From NCBI GenBank assembly GCA_022703445.1, contig JAKLDR010000004.1:62001-126000 (forward strand): a DNA stretch of 64,000 nucleotides. Direction: 5' to 3'. Shown here piece after piece: positions 34,508-42,224 of the stretch (within the stretch, counting starts at the first letter, position 1; each line of letters opens with the position of its first letter). The notes beneath the pieces were generated by a model, which had not been told where the DNA came from, did not search any database, and was given only the letters and a program-made list of their open reading frames with translations. The stretch comes from Planctomycetota bacterium (GTDB lineage Bacteria; Planctomycetota; SZUA-567; JAKLDR01). Position numbers and translations under genes: made by a program.

Positions 34508-35110
34508 ATGAAACGCCTCATGCTGTCCCTGTCCGCCATCGGGCTCCTGCTGGTCCCGGCCCTGGCGGCCGAGACCTCCACCGCCGACAACCTCAAGGCC
34601 GCCCACCAGGCGTCGCTTGACGCCAAGGCCCGCTACGAGGCCTTCGCCGCCAAGGCCGGCGAGGAGGGCTACAAGTCGGCCGCGGCGCTCTTTCGCGCAG
34701 CCGCCAAGTCCGAGGACATCCACATCGCCAAGTACGCCTCCGTCCTGAAGGAACTGGGCGTCGAGGCCAAGGCCGAGGCCGCCAAACCGGAGGTCAAGAC
34801 CACCAGGGAGAACGCTGAGGCGGCCATCAAGGACAAGACCGCCAACAGGGAAACGCTCCTGCCCGGCCACGTCAAGGCGGCCGAGGCCGACAAGCAGAAG
34901 AAGGCGGTCATGTTCTTCAAGGGCGCCATCGCCGCCGACGGCGAGTGCCTCAAGCTGTTCGAGCAGGCCAAGGGCAACCTCGATGGCTGGAAGGCCGGCG
35001 ACAAGGAGTTCCTGGTCTGCACGGTCTGCAGCTACGTGATGGCCGCCCCGGCACCGGGCAAGTGCCCGATCTGCTCGGCGTCGAACGAGAAGTACGAGTC
35101 GTTCAAGTAA
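34508..35110 (+). CDS. Exported rubrerythrin-like protein with degenerate diiron site
   Basis: 200 residues from the ATG at 34508, chosen for GGGGAG seven bases upstream and because a signal peptide (1-21, ending ALA-AE) starts there. A four-helix domain is followed by a rubredoxin-like metal centre with Cys171, Cys174, Cys186 and Cys189. By motif alignment with classical rubrerythrins, the first helix Glu ligand is Ser36. Glu69 and His72 remain. The second-half ligands are replaced (Lys, Asn, Asp144, Cys147). Rubrerythrins are usually cytoplasmic peroxidases in anaerobes, so the export signal is also unusual. A TTGACA hexamer at 34397-34402 is a possible -35. The ferric-reductase-like gene follows. 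Confidence 0.78.
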   Translation: MKRLMLSLSAIGLLLVPALAAETSTADNLKAAHQASLDAKARYEAFAAKAGEEGYKSAAALFRAAAKSEDIHIAKYASVLKELGVEAKAEAAKPEVKTTRENAEAAIKDKTANRETLLPGHVKAAEADKQKKAVMFFKGAIAADGECLKLFEQAKGNLDGWKAGDKEFLVCTVCSYVMAAPAPGKCPICSASNEKYESFK

Positions 35111-35178
35111 CGGGGGCCTAGACACCCAACATGCCCCTCGACACACTTCCGCTCGGGGCCCTGAGCAAGGCCGAAGGG

Positions 35179-35271
35179 CAACACGTAACATTCAGCACGC
35201 AACGAATGTCGGAAATAGCCGATTCCTTTGCGTTGGGTGTTGAGTGCTGCATGTTGTGTGTTGCATGTTCG
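35179..35271. repeat. Inverted pair of 7-mer tandem arrays
   Basis: The left arm, 35179-35206, has units CAACACG, TAACATT, CAGCACG and CAACGAA. The right arm, 35231-35271, has TTGGGTG, TTGAGTG, CTGCATG, TTGTGTG and TTGCATG. Complementary arms flank a 24-base centre between the rubrerythrin-like and ferric-reductase-like genes. Confidence 0.6.
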
Positions 35272-35285
35272 TTCCATTGTATGCC

Positions 35286-36656
35286 ATGAGACTCCTCTGG
35301 CTCGGCGTCCTCGCCTCCCAGCTCGCGGCCGTGGTCGGGTTCTGGGCCTGGAACCACGTCCACCATCCGCTCGGCAACCAGCTGACTGGCGACTCGACCG
35401 CCCAGTTCCTGGCCTGGGGCCGGCTGGCGGGGCTGCTCGCCGCCTTCGGCTGCCTGCTCCAGATCGTCCTGGTCGGCCGGACCCGCTGGGTCGAACGCGC
35501 CTTCGGCCTGGACCGCCTGAGCCGGCTGCATCACGTCGTCGGCTTCGGGCTGGTCCTGGCCATCGTCGCCCACCCGGTGCTGGTGACCGCGGGGCACGCG
35601 CTCCAGGAGGAGAACTCCTTCGGCGGACAATTCGCCGCCTTCCTGAAGAACTGGGAGGATGTGGCCGGCGCCACGGTCGCCGTGGGCATCATGCTCGCGG
35701 CGCTGGTCTTCTCGGTCCTGGTCCTGCGCCGGAAGATGCGCTACGAGTGGTGGCACGCCACCCACCTGACCTTCTACATCGCCATCGCCCTGGCCTTCGG
35801 CCACCAGCTGGCGGTGGGCTGGGATTTCGACACCAACCTTCCGCCGGACCCCGATCGGGGCTTCGACGCCCACCGCTGGTTCCGGTACTACTGGCTGGGG
35901 CTCTACGTCTTCGTCTTCGCCAACCTGCTCTGGTACCGGGTAGCCCGGCCGCTCGCCGGCTACTGGCGGCACCGCTTCCGGGTGGCGCGGCTCGTCCCCG
36001 AGGCCGGGGCTGTCACCTCGGTGCACATCGAGGGGCGCCGGATGGAACGGTTCCTGGCCCGCGGCGGGCAGTTCGTCATCGTCCGCTTCCTGGCCCGGGG
36101 CTTCCGCTGGGAGGCGCACCCCTTCTCGCTGTCGGCGCCGCCCGACGGCCGCCGGCTGCGGCTGACCATCAAGGCCCTGGGCGACTACACCCGGAAGATT
36201 CCGGAGCTCGCGCCAGGGACCGGCGTCATCATCGATGGCCCCCACGGAATCTTCACCGCCGGGCGCTGCAAGGGCGCCAAGGCCCTGCTGGTCGCCGGCG
36301 GCATCGGCATCACCCCAATCCGCTCGATGGCCGAGGACCTCGCCCGCCGCGGGACGGATCTGGTCCTGCTCTACGCCAACCGCGACCGCAAGAGCATCGT
36401 CTTCGAGACGGAGCTCGCGGAGCTGGCCGCCGCCACCGGCCGGCTCAAGGTGATCCATGTGCTCAGCGCCGACCCGGACTGGGCCGGCGAGCGCGGCCAG
36501 ATCGACCGGGAGCGCCTCGCCCGGCTGGTGCCCGACGTCCGCGAGCGGGAGGTCTTCCTCTGCGGGCCGCCGCCGATGATGAAGGCGGTCCGGGCCGCGC
36601 TCCGCAACCTGGGGGTGCCCCGCGGGCGGATCTACTACGAGCGCTTCGCGCTGTAG
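35286..36656 (+). CDS. Ferric-reductase-like transmembrane flavoprotein
   Basis: 456 residues from the ATG at 35286; an upstream ATG at 35244 lies inside the repeat array and is less likely. About six transmembrane helices carry heme-ligand candidates: HH in SRLHHVVG, H in VAHPVLVTAGH, and H in WWHATH and FGHQL. This is the ferric_reduct domain. The soluble C-terminus has a ferredoxin-NADP reductase fold, with HPFSLSAPP for FAD, AGGIGITPIRSM for NAD(P) and LCGPPPMMKAV near the end. Such proteins move electrons from NAD(P)H through FAD and heme across the membrane to iron or another periplasmic acceptor. The exported rubrerythrin-like protein upstream could be that acceptor; this is inferred. 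Confidence 0.85.
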   Translation: MRLLWLGVLASQLAAVVGFWAWNHVHHPLGNQLTGDSTAQFLAWGRLAGLLAAFGCLLQIVLVGRTRWVERAFGLDRLSRLHHVVGFGLVLAIVAHPVLVTAGHALQEENSFGGQFAAFLKNWEDVAGATVAVGIMLAALVFSVLVLRRKMRYEWWHATHLTFYIAIALAFGHQLAVGWDFDTNLPPDPDRGFDAHRWFRYYWLGLYVFVFANLLWYRVARPLAGYWRHRFRVARLVPEAGAVTSVHIEGRRMERFLARGGQFVIVRFLARGFRWEAHPFSLSAPPDGRRLRLTIKALGDYTRKIPELAPGTGVIIDGPHGIFTAGRCKGAKALLVAGGIGITPIRSMAEDLARRGTDLVLLYANRDRKSIVFETELAELAAATGRLKVIHVLSADPDWAGERGQIDRERLARLVPDVREREVFLCGPPPMMKAVRAALRNLGVPRGRIYYERFAL

Positions 36657-36668
36657 CCGGATCCGCCG

Positions 36669-39155
36669 CTACTTCTTGGCCGCCGCCTTCCAGTGGGCGT
36701 ACTGGAGCAGGTGGCCGGTGCGCAGGGTCATGCCCGCGTCCCGGCTCCAGGTGCTGTTGTTGAGCAGGAAGACCGGCGGGCACTTGGACTCCGGGAAGCT
36801 CTGGGCGAAGAGATCGGCGGCGGTCTCCAGGTACTCGGGCTTGCCGCTCTTCATCCCGACGTAGGCGAAGAGGTCCGCGAGATACCGCGGTGCCTCGAAG
36901 AAGCTGTCCGGGAAGGGCTTCTCGCAGCCCTCCTTGAGCAGCTTGAAGACCGTCTCATCGCCGGTCCGCCGGTGCAGCTCACACAGCGGAACGATGGCAT
37001 GGCAGTACTTGAGGTCCTCCTGGATGTAGTCCTGCGACTGGATCTGGTTCGCGCCGTCGTGGAGGTGCGGGCCGAGCCCCTTCCACTTGGGTACCACGTT
37101 GGCGTTGAAGAGCTTGAGCCCCTCGTCCAGCCACTTCCGGTCGGCGGTCAGGTCGTAGAGCGTGCAGAAGGAGAACATGCCCCAGCCGTTGGCGGCCATG
37201 TCGCCCTGCGGGCCGCCCCAGGCCTTGGCCTTGGCCACCCAGTCCCAGGCGGCTCTGAGGCCCTCGCCGTTGCGGAGGCAGCACTCCAGGGCCTTGGGCT
37301 CGCCGGTGAGCATGTAGTAGAGGGCCACGCCCGAGATCCAGTTGGCTCGGCCGTCGGGCACGTAGTAGAGCCGGTTGCAGTGGTACGACGGGAAGTTGTA
37401 GTCGGAGCGCTGCAGGCCGCGGCATTCCGCCAGCTCGCGGTCCGACCAGAGCTCGTCGATGTCGATGCGATGCCGGGCCATGGAGGCGCCCAACCTGGCG
37501 AAGCTGGGGTCGCCGGTGCGCATCAGGTTGAGCCACATGATCCAGGTCCAGTCGTAGTGCAGACTGACGTGGCCGCGCCCGGGCACGCCCAGGTCGCCGA
37601 ACTCCATCCAGCCGAACCAGTTCGAGGAGTCGCTGATGTAGCCGACTCCCGACTCCACCGAGGTCTTCCGGGCGCTCCAGAGGCTCGAGGGGCTGGCCGG
37701 GTCGGCGGAGCTGGCGGTCATGCGCATCCAGGCGGCGAGCTTGGCGTTGCAGTCCTTGTCGGCCGCGGTGCGCGCCTCCGGCGGGGCGAAGAGCGCCGGG
37801 GCCGCCTCGGTGGCGGCGTAGTACTCCGGCGCCGCCAGCGCGAAAAGCGGAGCGCTGAGCTCGGCCAGCGATTCCCGGGCGTCGCGGCCGGAGAAGTCCA
37901 GGACGAGCTCGTGGCCCTTGTGGACCGACCCGGGCAGGAGGTACAGGCCCGGCTTGGGCAGGCCCTGCAGGGTGCGGTCGAAGAGCCCGCCGTCGGTCAG
38001 GCGCGGCCGGGGCCGCGGCCACTGGCGCCCTTCCGGCCAGAACCAGAAGCGGAGCGACTTGCCGTCAAGCTCCACGGCCTTCTCGTAGTTCTGCCAGAAG
38101 TCCCGCAGCGCCGCGGTCAGCCTGCCGGCCTGGCCCTTGAGCTCGACGAGGCCGTCGGTCCGGTCGCCCTTCTTGAGTTCCTTGCCGCCACCGGTGATCG
38201 TGTACTCGAAATCGTCGTAGGTGTAGAAGGGTGGCTTGACGTAGTCGAGGTTCTTGACCGACTGCTGGCTCTTGGCCATGTGGCAGATCTGCGAGACCCG
38301 CAGGCTGCCCGTCCCCTCGGCTCCCTCGCACTTGGCGGCGACCGGGTCGCCGAGCCCCAGGCCCAGGTCCAGGCACAGGCCCTTGAATGCGAACCACTCG
38401 GCGTTGGGGGATGCGTCGCCCTCGCCCTTGGCCCGGAACAACCCCATGGATCCCTGGTTCTCGATCCAGACCTGGACCTTGAGGTGTCTGCAGCCCGCGA
38501 AGGCCGAGACCCGCACGGTGTAGGCCAGGAGGTCGTTGTGGACTCCGGGGAACTTGCCCTTGGCGCAGACGATGGCCCGCATGGTACCGGCCTGCTCGAC
38601 AACGACCTCGGTCGGCGCGCCGGCCTGGACGTCGCCGCCCTCGGCCTTGAGCACCACCAGGCCGCGGCCCGCCGAAGTGATCAGCTCCTTGCCGTCGACC
38701 TTGACCGACTCGAAGAGGCCGGGCTTCTTCTTGCTGATTACGAAGGCCAGCGGCCCGGTCGAGACCCTGACCGCCTCGGCGCCGTCGTCCACCTTGACCG
38801 GCGCCGCCGGGGCCGGGTTGCCGCCGGCGTCCGACAGGACCAGCTCGGCCTTCCCTCCGGCCGGCACGTCGACCTGCACGTCCACCAGCGCCCAGCGCAC
38901 CGAGCCGTCGTCCCAGGCCACGGTCTTCAGGAACTGGGCCGGCAAGGCCTTGCCGCCGGCCTTGACCGCGAGCTTGGCGACGTCCTTGAGCTCGCCTCTG
39001 GCGAAGGGCACGCCGGTCGTCACCACCGCCGGCGTGCGGGCGACCTTGTCGGTCTCGGTCACGGTCAGCTTGGTTTCCAGAGCCTCTGCGAGTCCGCCGC
39101 CCACGAAGAGGGCGGCGCAAGCCAGGGCCGAAAGCGGCGTGATCTTGTGGGTCAT
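36669..39155 (-). CDS. Secreted RIFT-barrel (PcRGLX-like) polysaccharide lyase/hydrolase candidate
   Basis: 828 residues; the ATG at 39155 has GGGAG six bases upstream, while the ATG at 39161 touches it. A signal peptide is at 1-25. The N-terminal region (about 28-300) is beta-rich, with TTGVPFARGEL, a motif of RIFT-barrel domains in PcRGLX/YetA-like exo-rhamnogalacturonan lyases. The middle and C-terminal parts are helical and Trp/Tyr-rich (FWFWPEGR; HYDWTWIMWLNLMRTGDP; ANWISGVALYYMLTG), consistent with an alpha/alpha toroid. It is paired with the GH123-like gene 51 bases upstream. A pectin- or glycan-degrading role is inferred; active residues are not assigned. Confidence 0.72.
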   Translation of the reverse strand: MTHKITPLSALACAALFVGGGLAEALETKLTVTETDKVARTPAVVTTGVPFARGELKDVAKLAVKAGGKALPAQFLKTVAWDDGSVRWALVDVQVDVPAGGKAELVLSDAGGNPAPAAPVKVDDGAEAVRVSTGPLAFVISKKKPGLFESVKVDGKELITSAGRGLVVLKAEGGDVQAGAPTEVVVEQAGTMRAIVCAKGKFPGVHNDLLAYTVRVSAFAGCRHLKVQVWIENQGSMGLFRAKGEGDASPNAEWFAFKGLCLDLGLGLGDPVAAKCEGAEGTGSLRVSQICHMAKSQQSVKNLDYVKPPFYTYDDFEYTITGGGKELKKGDRTDGLVELKGQAGRLTAALRDFWQNYEKAVELDGKSLRFWFWPEGRQWPRPRPRLTDGGLFDRTLQGLPKPGLYLLPGSVHKGHELVLDFSGRDARESLAELSAPLFALAAPEYYAATEAAPALFAPPEARTAADKDCNAKLAAWMRMTASSADPASPSSLWSARKTSVESGVGYISDSSNWFGWMEFGDLGVPGRGHVSLHYDWTWIMWLNLMRTGDPSFARLGASMARHRIDIDELWSDRELAECRGLQRSDYNFPSYHCNRLYYVPDGRANWISGVALYYMLTGEPKALECCLRNGEGLRAAWDWVAKAKAWGGPQGDMAANGWGMFSFCTLYDLTADRKWLDEGLKLFNANVVPKWKGLGPHLHDGANQIQSQDYIQEDLKYCHAIVPLCELHRRTGDETVFKLLKEGCEKPFPDSFFEAPRYLADLFAYVGMKSGKPEYLETAADLFAQSFPESKCPPVFLLNNSTWSRDAGMTLRTGHLLQYAHWKAAAKK

Positions 39156-39206
39156 GGCCATCTCCCTATCGCCGGGATCGAGGACGGGAATCCATGCGTC
39201 TCACAC

Positions 39207-41918
39207 CTACTTCTTCTTCTCTTCGTTCTTCAGATTCGGCTGGGGCTCCTTGTCTCCGTACTTGGCGGCGACCTCGGAGGCCAGACCGAAGAGCAGGTCG
39301 CTGCGCCGGGCCCAGTCGGAGCTGATGTACCAGCTCTCGCCCTCGCCCTCGGCGCAGAGGCCCATGCGGATGCGCTCGTCCAGGGCCTCGCGGCAGCGCT
39401 TCCCGAGATCCTCGCCGAGGACCGTCTTGGCGTTGTCGTCGAGGAGCGCCTTCTCGAGGTAGACGCGGGCCTCAACTTCCTGCAGGCTCTCGCGGAAGGC
39501 CTCGGAACGCACCGTGGCCAGCGGCCCCGTCTTGCCCTTGCCCAGGATGTACGGGATGCAGAAGTTGAGGTTGAGCTGGCCCCAGGCGGCCTCCGGGTAG
39601 CGGCCGGCCAGGCTCCCGCGGACCCGGCCGCGGTCGTCCTTGAGCACCGGCCAGAAGTCGGCGCCGATCCGGCCGAGCCCGCGCGGGCCCACGCCCTTGG
39701 ATACGAAGGGCGTGTAGCTGCGCTTGGCCCCCATCCAGCGCTCGAGCTTGACCCGATGCTCGACCAGCGACGACTGCATCTTCATCTCGCGCGGGTAGTA
39801 GGACAGCCACATGGGGTTGGACCAGCCGAAGGAGTAGCCTTCGCGGGGATCGACCGGCGTCACCCCTATGCCCCACAATGCGATGCCCATGCCGATGTCG
39901 TAGCCCTGCCACTTGTCGCAGTAGAAGTGGCTGTGCACCGCCCATTTGGCGCCGGGCACGCCGGCGGTGATGTCGTCCATGGCCTGCTTCGTGGGCCGGG
40001 CATCCCCGATCAGTCCGAAGAGCATGGAGTTCTCTATGCCCCGCTTCTTGAGCACCGGCCCGATGCCGTCGGTCAGCTTCTTCCAGAACTCCTTGCTCTC
40101 GGGCGTGCCCCAGGCCGGGCCCTGGCGGGGCTTGAGCTTCCCGGTGGCCGGGTCCACCAGGGTGATGAGGATGGGCTTGTCGTAGGTGCGCGCGGCCGTC
40201 CCCGCGCCGCCGGCGTGGCCCTGGCTCTCCGGCGGCTCCCAGCAGTCGAGGATCACGCCCGGGATCTTTCCGAGATGCTTCGTGGCCACGTCCAGGTACT
40301 TCTCGGCGATGCTGAAGTCCGGAGTCAGTTCGCCGTCGTCGCCGCGGACCCAGCGGACCATGGCGTGCTCGTTGCCGAAGTGCGTCCGCCGGATGCAGGA
40401 GATGAAGACCGTCTTGTTGGCCAGCGGCGCCAGGATCGAGAAGGTCTTGTCCAGCAGCTTGAAGTGCGCGTCGGACCACAGCGGCACGTCGTAGGCCATG
40501 GCCACGCTCTCCGGCGACTGGATGACGTCCATGCAGGAGATGTACTGCTGGACCGGCGGCAGCTTCCAGTCCAGGACCTTGAGGGTCACTGGCACGATCG
40601 CGGGCTTGACGCCCTCGGCGCTGACCGTCACCGTCCCGGTGTAGGCGCCGGGCTTGGCGTCGGCCGGAACGTTGACCGTGATCCAGACCGGCTGGACCGA
40701 GCCGCCGTGCTCCTTGTAGACCGGCACCTCGGCCGGCGCGGCCTCCTCGAGCGAGTCGAAGAAACCGGGCACGCCGTAGCCGGAGGCGCCGTCGGCCACC
40801 TCGTAGCGAACGACCACCGCCGAGGCCGGGATGGTCCCGGGGCCCTTCAAGTCCGAGACCTCGGCCTTGAGGCCCTTGATGGGCTTCTCGTCGCCGACCA
40901 CCACCTGGCCGGCGAAGGTACCGTTTCTCACGCCGATCAGGCGCACCGGCGAAACCGGCGTGAAGGGGTCGGGGTAGTCGGGCAGGAAGACGGTCTGGAT
41001 GATGCTCTGGTTCCAGACCTTGAAGCCGCGGCCGGCCAGCGGGCCGGTGTTGGCGGCCACGCCGGCCCCGGCCGGAGCGGTCAGCCGGATCTCGCTCAGG
41101 CCGATCTTGGCCCAGTAGCAGTCGCCGTGGAAGTCGCCGCCGCCCTTGTTGCGGCTGGCATAGATCCGTCCCAGGGTCGGCGCGCGGTGGATCTCCACGG
41201 CCACCACATTGAGGCCCTTCTTCAGCTTGGCGGTCGGCAGCCTGCATTCGGTGATCTTGCGGATGCGCTTCTCGATGCGCGGCTTGCCTTCGGGGCTGCG
41301 GTCGCCGCGGAGCAGGGCGAAGCCGTCCGTGGTGTAGTAGGCCTCGTCGGGGTAGGCCTCGGCCGGGGTGTAGAGGTTCAGCTCGCCCTTGGGCATGAAG
41401 GCGCGGGTCAGTTCCTCGCCGTTGAGGTGGACGACCGCACCGCCGCGGAAGTCGAGGGAGAGCGTCAGGTCGCCGGCCTTGGCCGGGTCCTCGACCTCGA
41501 AGGCTCCGCGCATCAGGATCAGCTTCCAGGCCTCGTTGGGCGAGCCGGCCAGCATCGGCCCGCGCAGGCGCGCCCAGGTGCTGTCGTCGAAGCCCGGCTT
41601 CATCCAGTCGGCGGGGGTCTCCGCCGGCAGGCGCACCATGGCCACGTCCTCGAACTTGTAGTTGGACTCGGGCGCCTGGCCCTCCTTGGGGTTCTTCTGG
41701 AACCAGCCGTAGACGTCCTTGCCGACCAGCCGGGCGTGCTTGACTTCGCCGGAGGGCAGGACGAGCTCCGGCGTCTCCCAGACCGTCCGGAAGCGCCAGA
41801 AACTCTTGGTGTCCAGGACCGTCGTACCGCCGCCGGGCGCGGGCGCGTTCTCGCCGGCCGCGGCCGCGGCCCCTGCGAGGAGGAGCCCAAGGATACCCAG
41901 CATCCGGACTTTGCGCAT
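39207..41918 (-). CDS. Secreted GH123/DUF4091-like glycosidase candidate (copy 2)
   Basis: 903 residues with AGGAG six bases before the ATG at 41918 and a signal peptide at 1-21. The layout matches copy 1 at 19587-22214. A jelly-roll region carries GFDDSTWARL, VHLNGEELTRA and NVVAVEIHRAP. Then come an Ig-like region and a barrel-like region with VPLWSDAHFKLLD, EHAMVRWVRGDDG and EKYLDVATKH. The tail is basic and acidic (NLKNEEKKK). It is the first gene of a two-gene unit with the RIFT-barrel protein. The shared VPLWSD, MVRW and YLD motifs mark the two as one paralogous family. GH123 members act on N-acetylgalactosamine-containing glycans; whether this applies is unknown. Confidence 0.72.
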   Translation of the reverse strand: MRKVRMLGILGLLLAGAAAAAGENAPAPGGGTTVLDTKSFWRFRTVWETPELVLPSGEVKHARLVGKDVYGWFQKNPKEGQAPESNYKFEDVAMVRLPAETPADWMKPGFDDSTWARLRGPMLAGSPNEAWKLILMRGAFEVEDPAKAGDLTLSLDFRGGAVVHLNGEELTRAFMPKGELNLYTPAEAYPDEAYYTTDGFALLRGDRSPEGKPRIEKRIRKITECRLPTAKLKKGLNVVAVEIHRAPTLGRIYASRNKGGGDFHGDCYWAKIGLSEIRLTAPAGAGVAANTGPLAGRGFKVWNQSIIQTVFLPDYPDPFTPVSPVRLIGVRNGTFAGQVVVGDEKPIKGLKAEVSDLKGPGTIPASAVVVRYEVADGASGYGVPGFFDSLEEAAPAEVPVYKEHGGSVQPVWITVNVPADAKPGAYTGTVTVSAEGVKPAIVPVTLKVLDWKLPPVQQYISCMDVIQSPESVAMAYDVPLWSDAHFKLLDKTFSILAPLANKTVFISCIRRTHFGNEHAMVRWVRGDDGELTPDFSIAEKYLDVATKHLGKIPGVILDCWEPPESQGHAGGAGTAARTYDKPILITLVDPATGKLKPRQGPAWGTPESKEFWKKLTDGIGPVLKKRGIENSMLFGLIGDARPTKQAMDDITAGVPGAKWAVHSHFYCDKWQGYDIGMGIALWGIGVTPVDPREGYSFGWSNPMWLSYYPREMKMQSSLVEHRVKLERWMGAKRSYTPFVSKGVGPRGLGRIGADFWPVLKDDRGRVRGSLAGRYPEAAWGQLNLNFCIPYILGKGKTGPLATVRSEAFRESLQEVEARVYLEKALLDDNAKTVLGEDLGKRCREALDERIRMGLCAEGEGESWYISSDWARRSDLLFGLASEVAAKYGDKEPQPNLKNEEKKK

Positions 41919-42028
41919 GGCGGTCTCCTAGCAGCCCGGCGGGTCAACCGGACATGTTGATACTACACCGGAGGGACTTCCGGCGGAGAAGAACGCGAAG
42001 GTTTTCACGGGTCCAAGCGGGAAAGAAC

Positions 42029-42055
42029 CGGGCCCCCGCGGTCAGCGGAGGCCCG
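42029..42055 (-). terminator. Rho-independent terminator after tRNA-Leu
   Basis: An 11-bp stem (42045-42055 with 42029-42039, one G-U pair) and a 5-base loop are followed on the minus strand by GTTCTTT. It begins 10 bases past the tRNA 3' end. Confidence 0.75.
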
Positions 42056-42065
42056 AGGTCGGAGA

Positions 42066-42152
42066 TGGTGCGGCCGAGTGGAGTTGAACCACCATGAGGT
42101 TGCCCTCACTAGCTCCTGAAGCTAGCGCGTCTGCCAGTTCCGCCACGGCCGC
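42066..42152 (-). tRNA. tRNA-Leu, anticodon CAG
   Basis: 87 bases including an encoded CCA end (42066-42068). The acceptor stem GCGGCCG pairs with CGGCCGC and the discriminator is A. The anticodon stem CTAGC/GCTAG encloses the loop TTCAGGA, giving anticodon CAG. A long variable arm (TGAGGGCAACCTCA) identifies a class II tRNA, as expected for leucine. The T arm carries GGTTCAACTCC. Confidence 0.95.
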
Positions 42153-42168
42153 ATGGAACATCAGGCAA

Positions 42169-42205
42169 CGGCCCGGGATTATAAGCCCGGGCCGGCTCCG
42201 GTCAA
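42169..42205 (-). promoter_or_regulatory. tRNA-Leu promoter embedded in an inverted repeat
   Basis: Minus-strand TTGACC (42200-42205) and a perfect TATAAT (42178-42183) are 16 bases apart. A 9-bp perfect inverted repeat, CGGCCCGGG (42169-42177) and CCCGGGCCG (42186-42194), flanks the -10. The same hairpin lies 30 bases beyond the GH57 stop and may also end that transcript. Confidence 0.75.
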
Positions 42206-42224
42206 GCGCTCCGGCCGGAAAACT

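Noticed and set aside
36693-41960. A 1755-codon open frame on the plus strand
   Set aside because: It is antisense to two well-supported genes with ribosome sites and signal peptides, and its composition (Val/Gly/Leu/Arg-rich, no domains) is that of a G+C-driven shadow frame.
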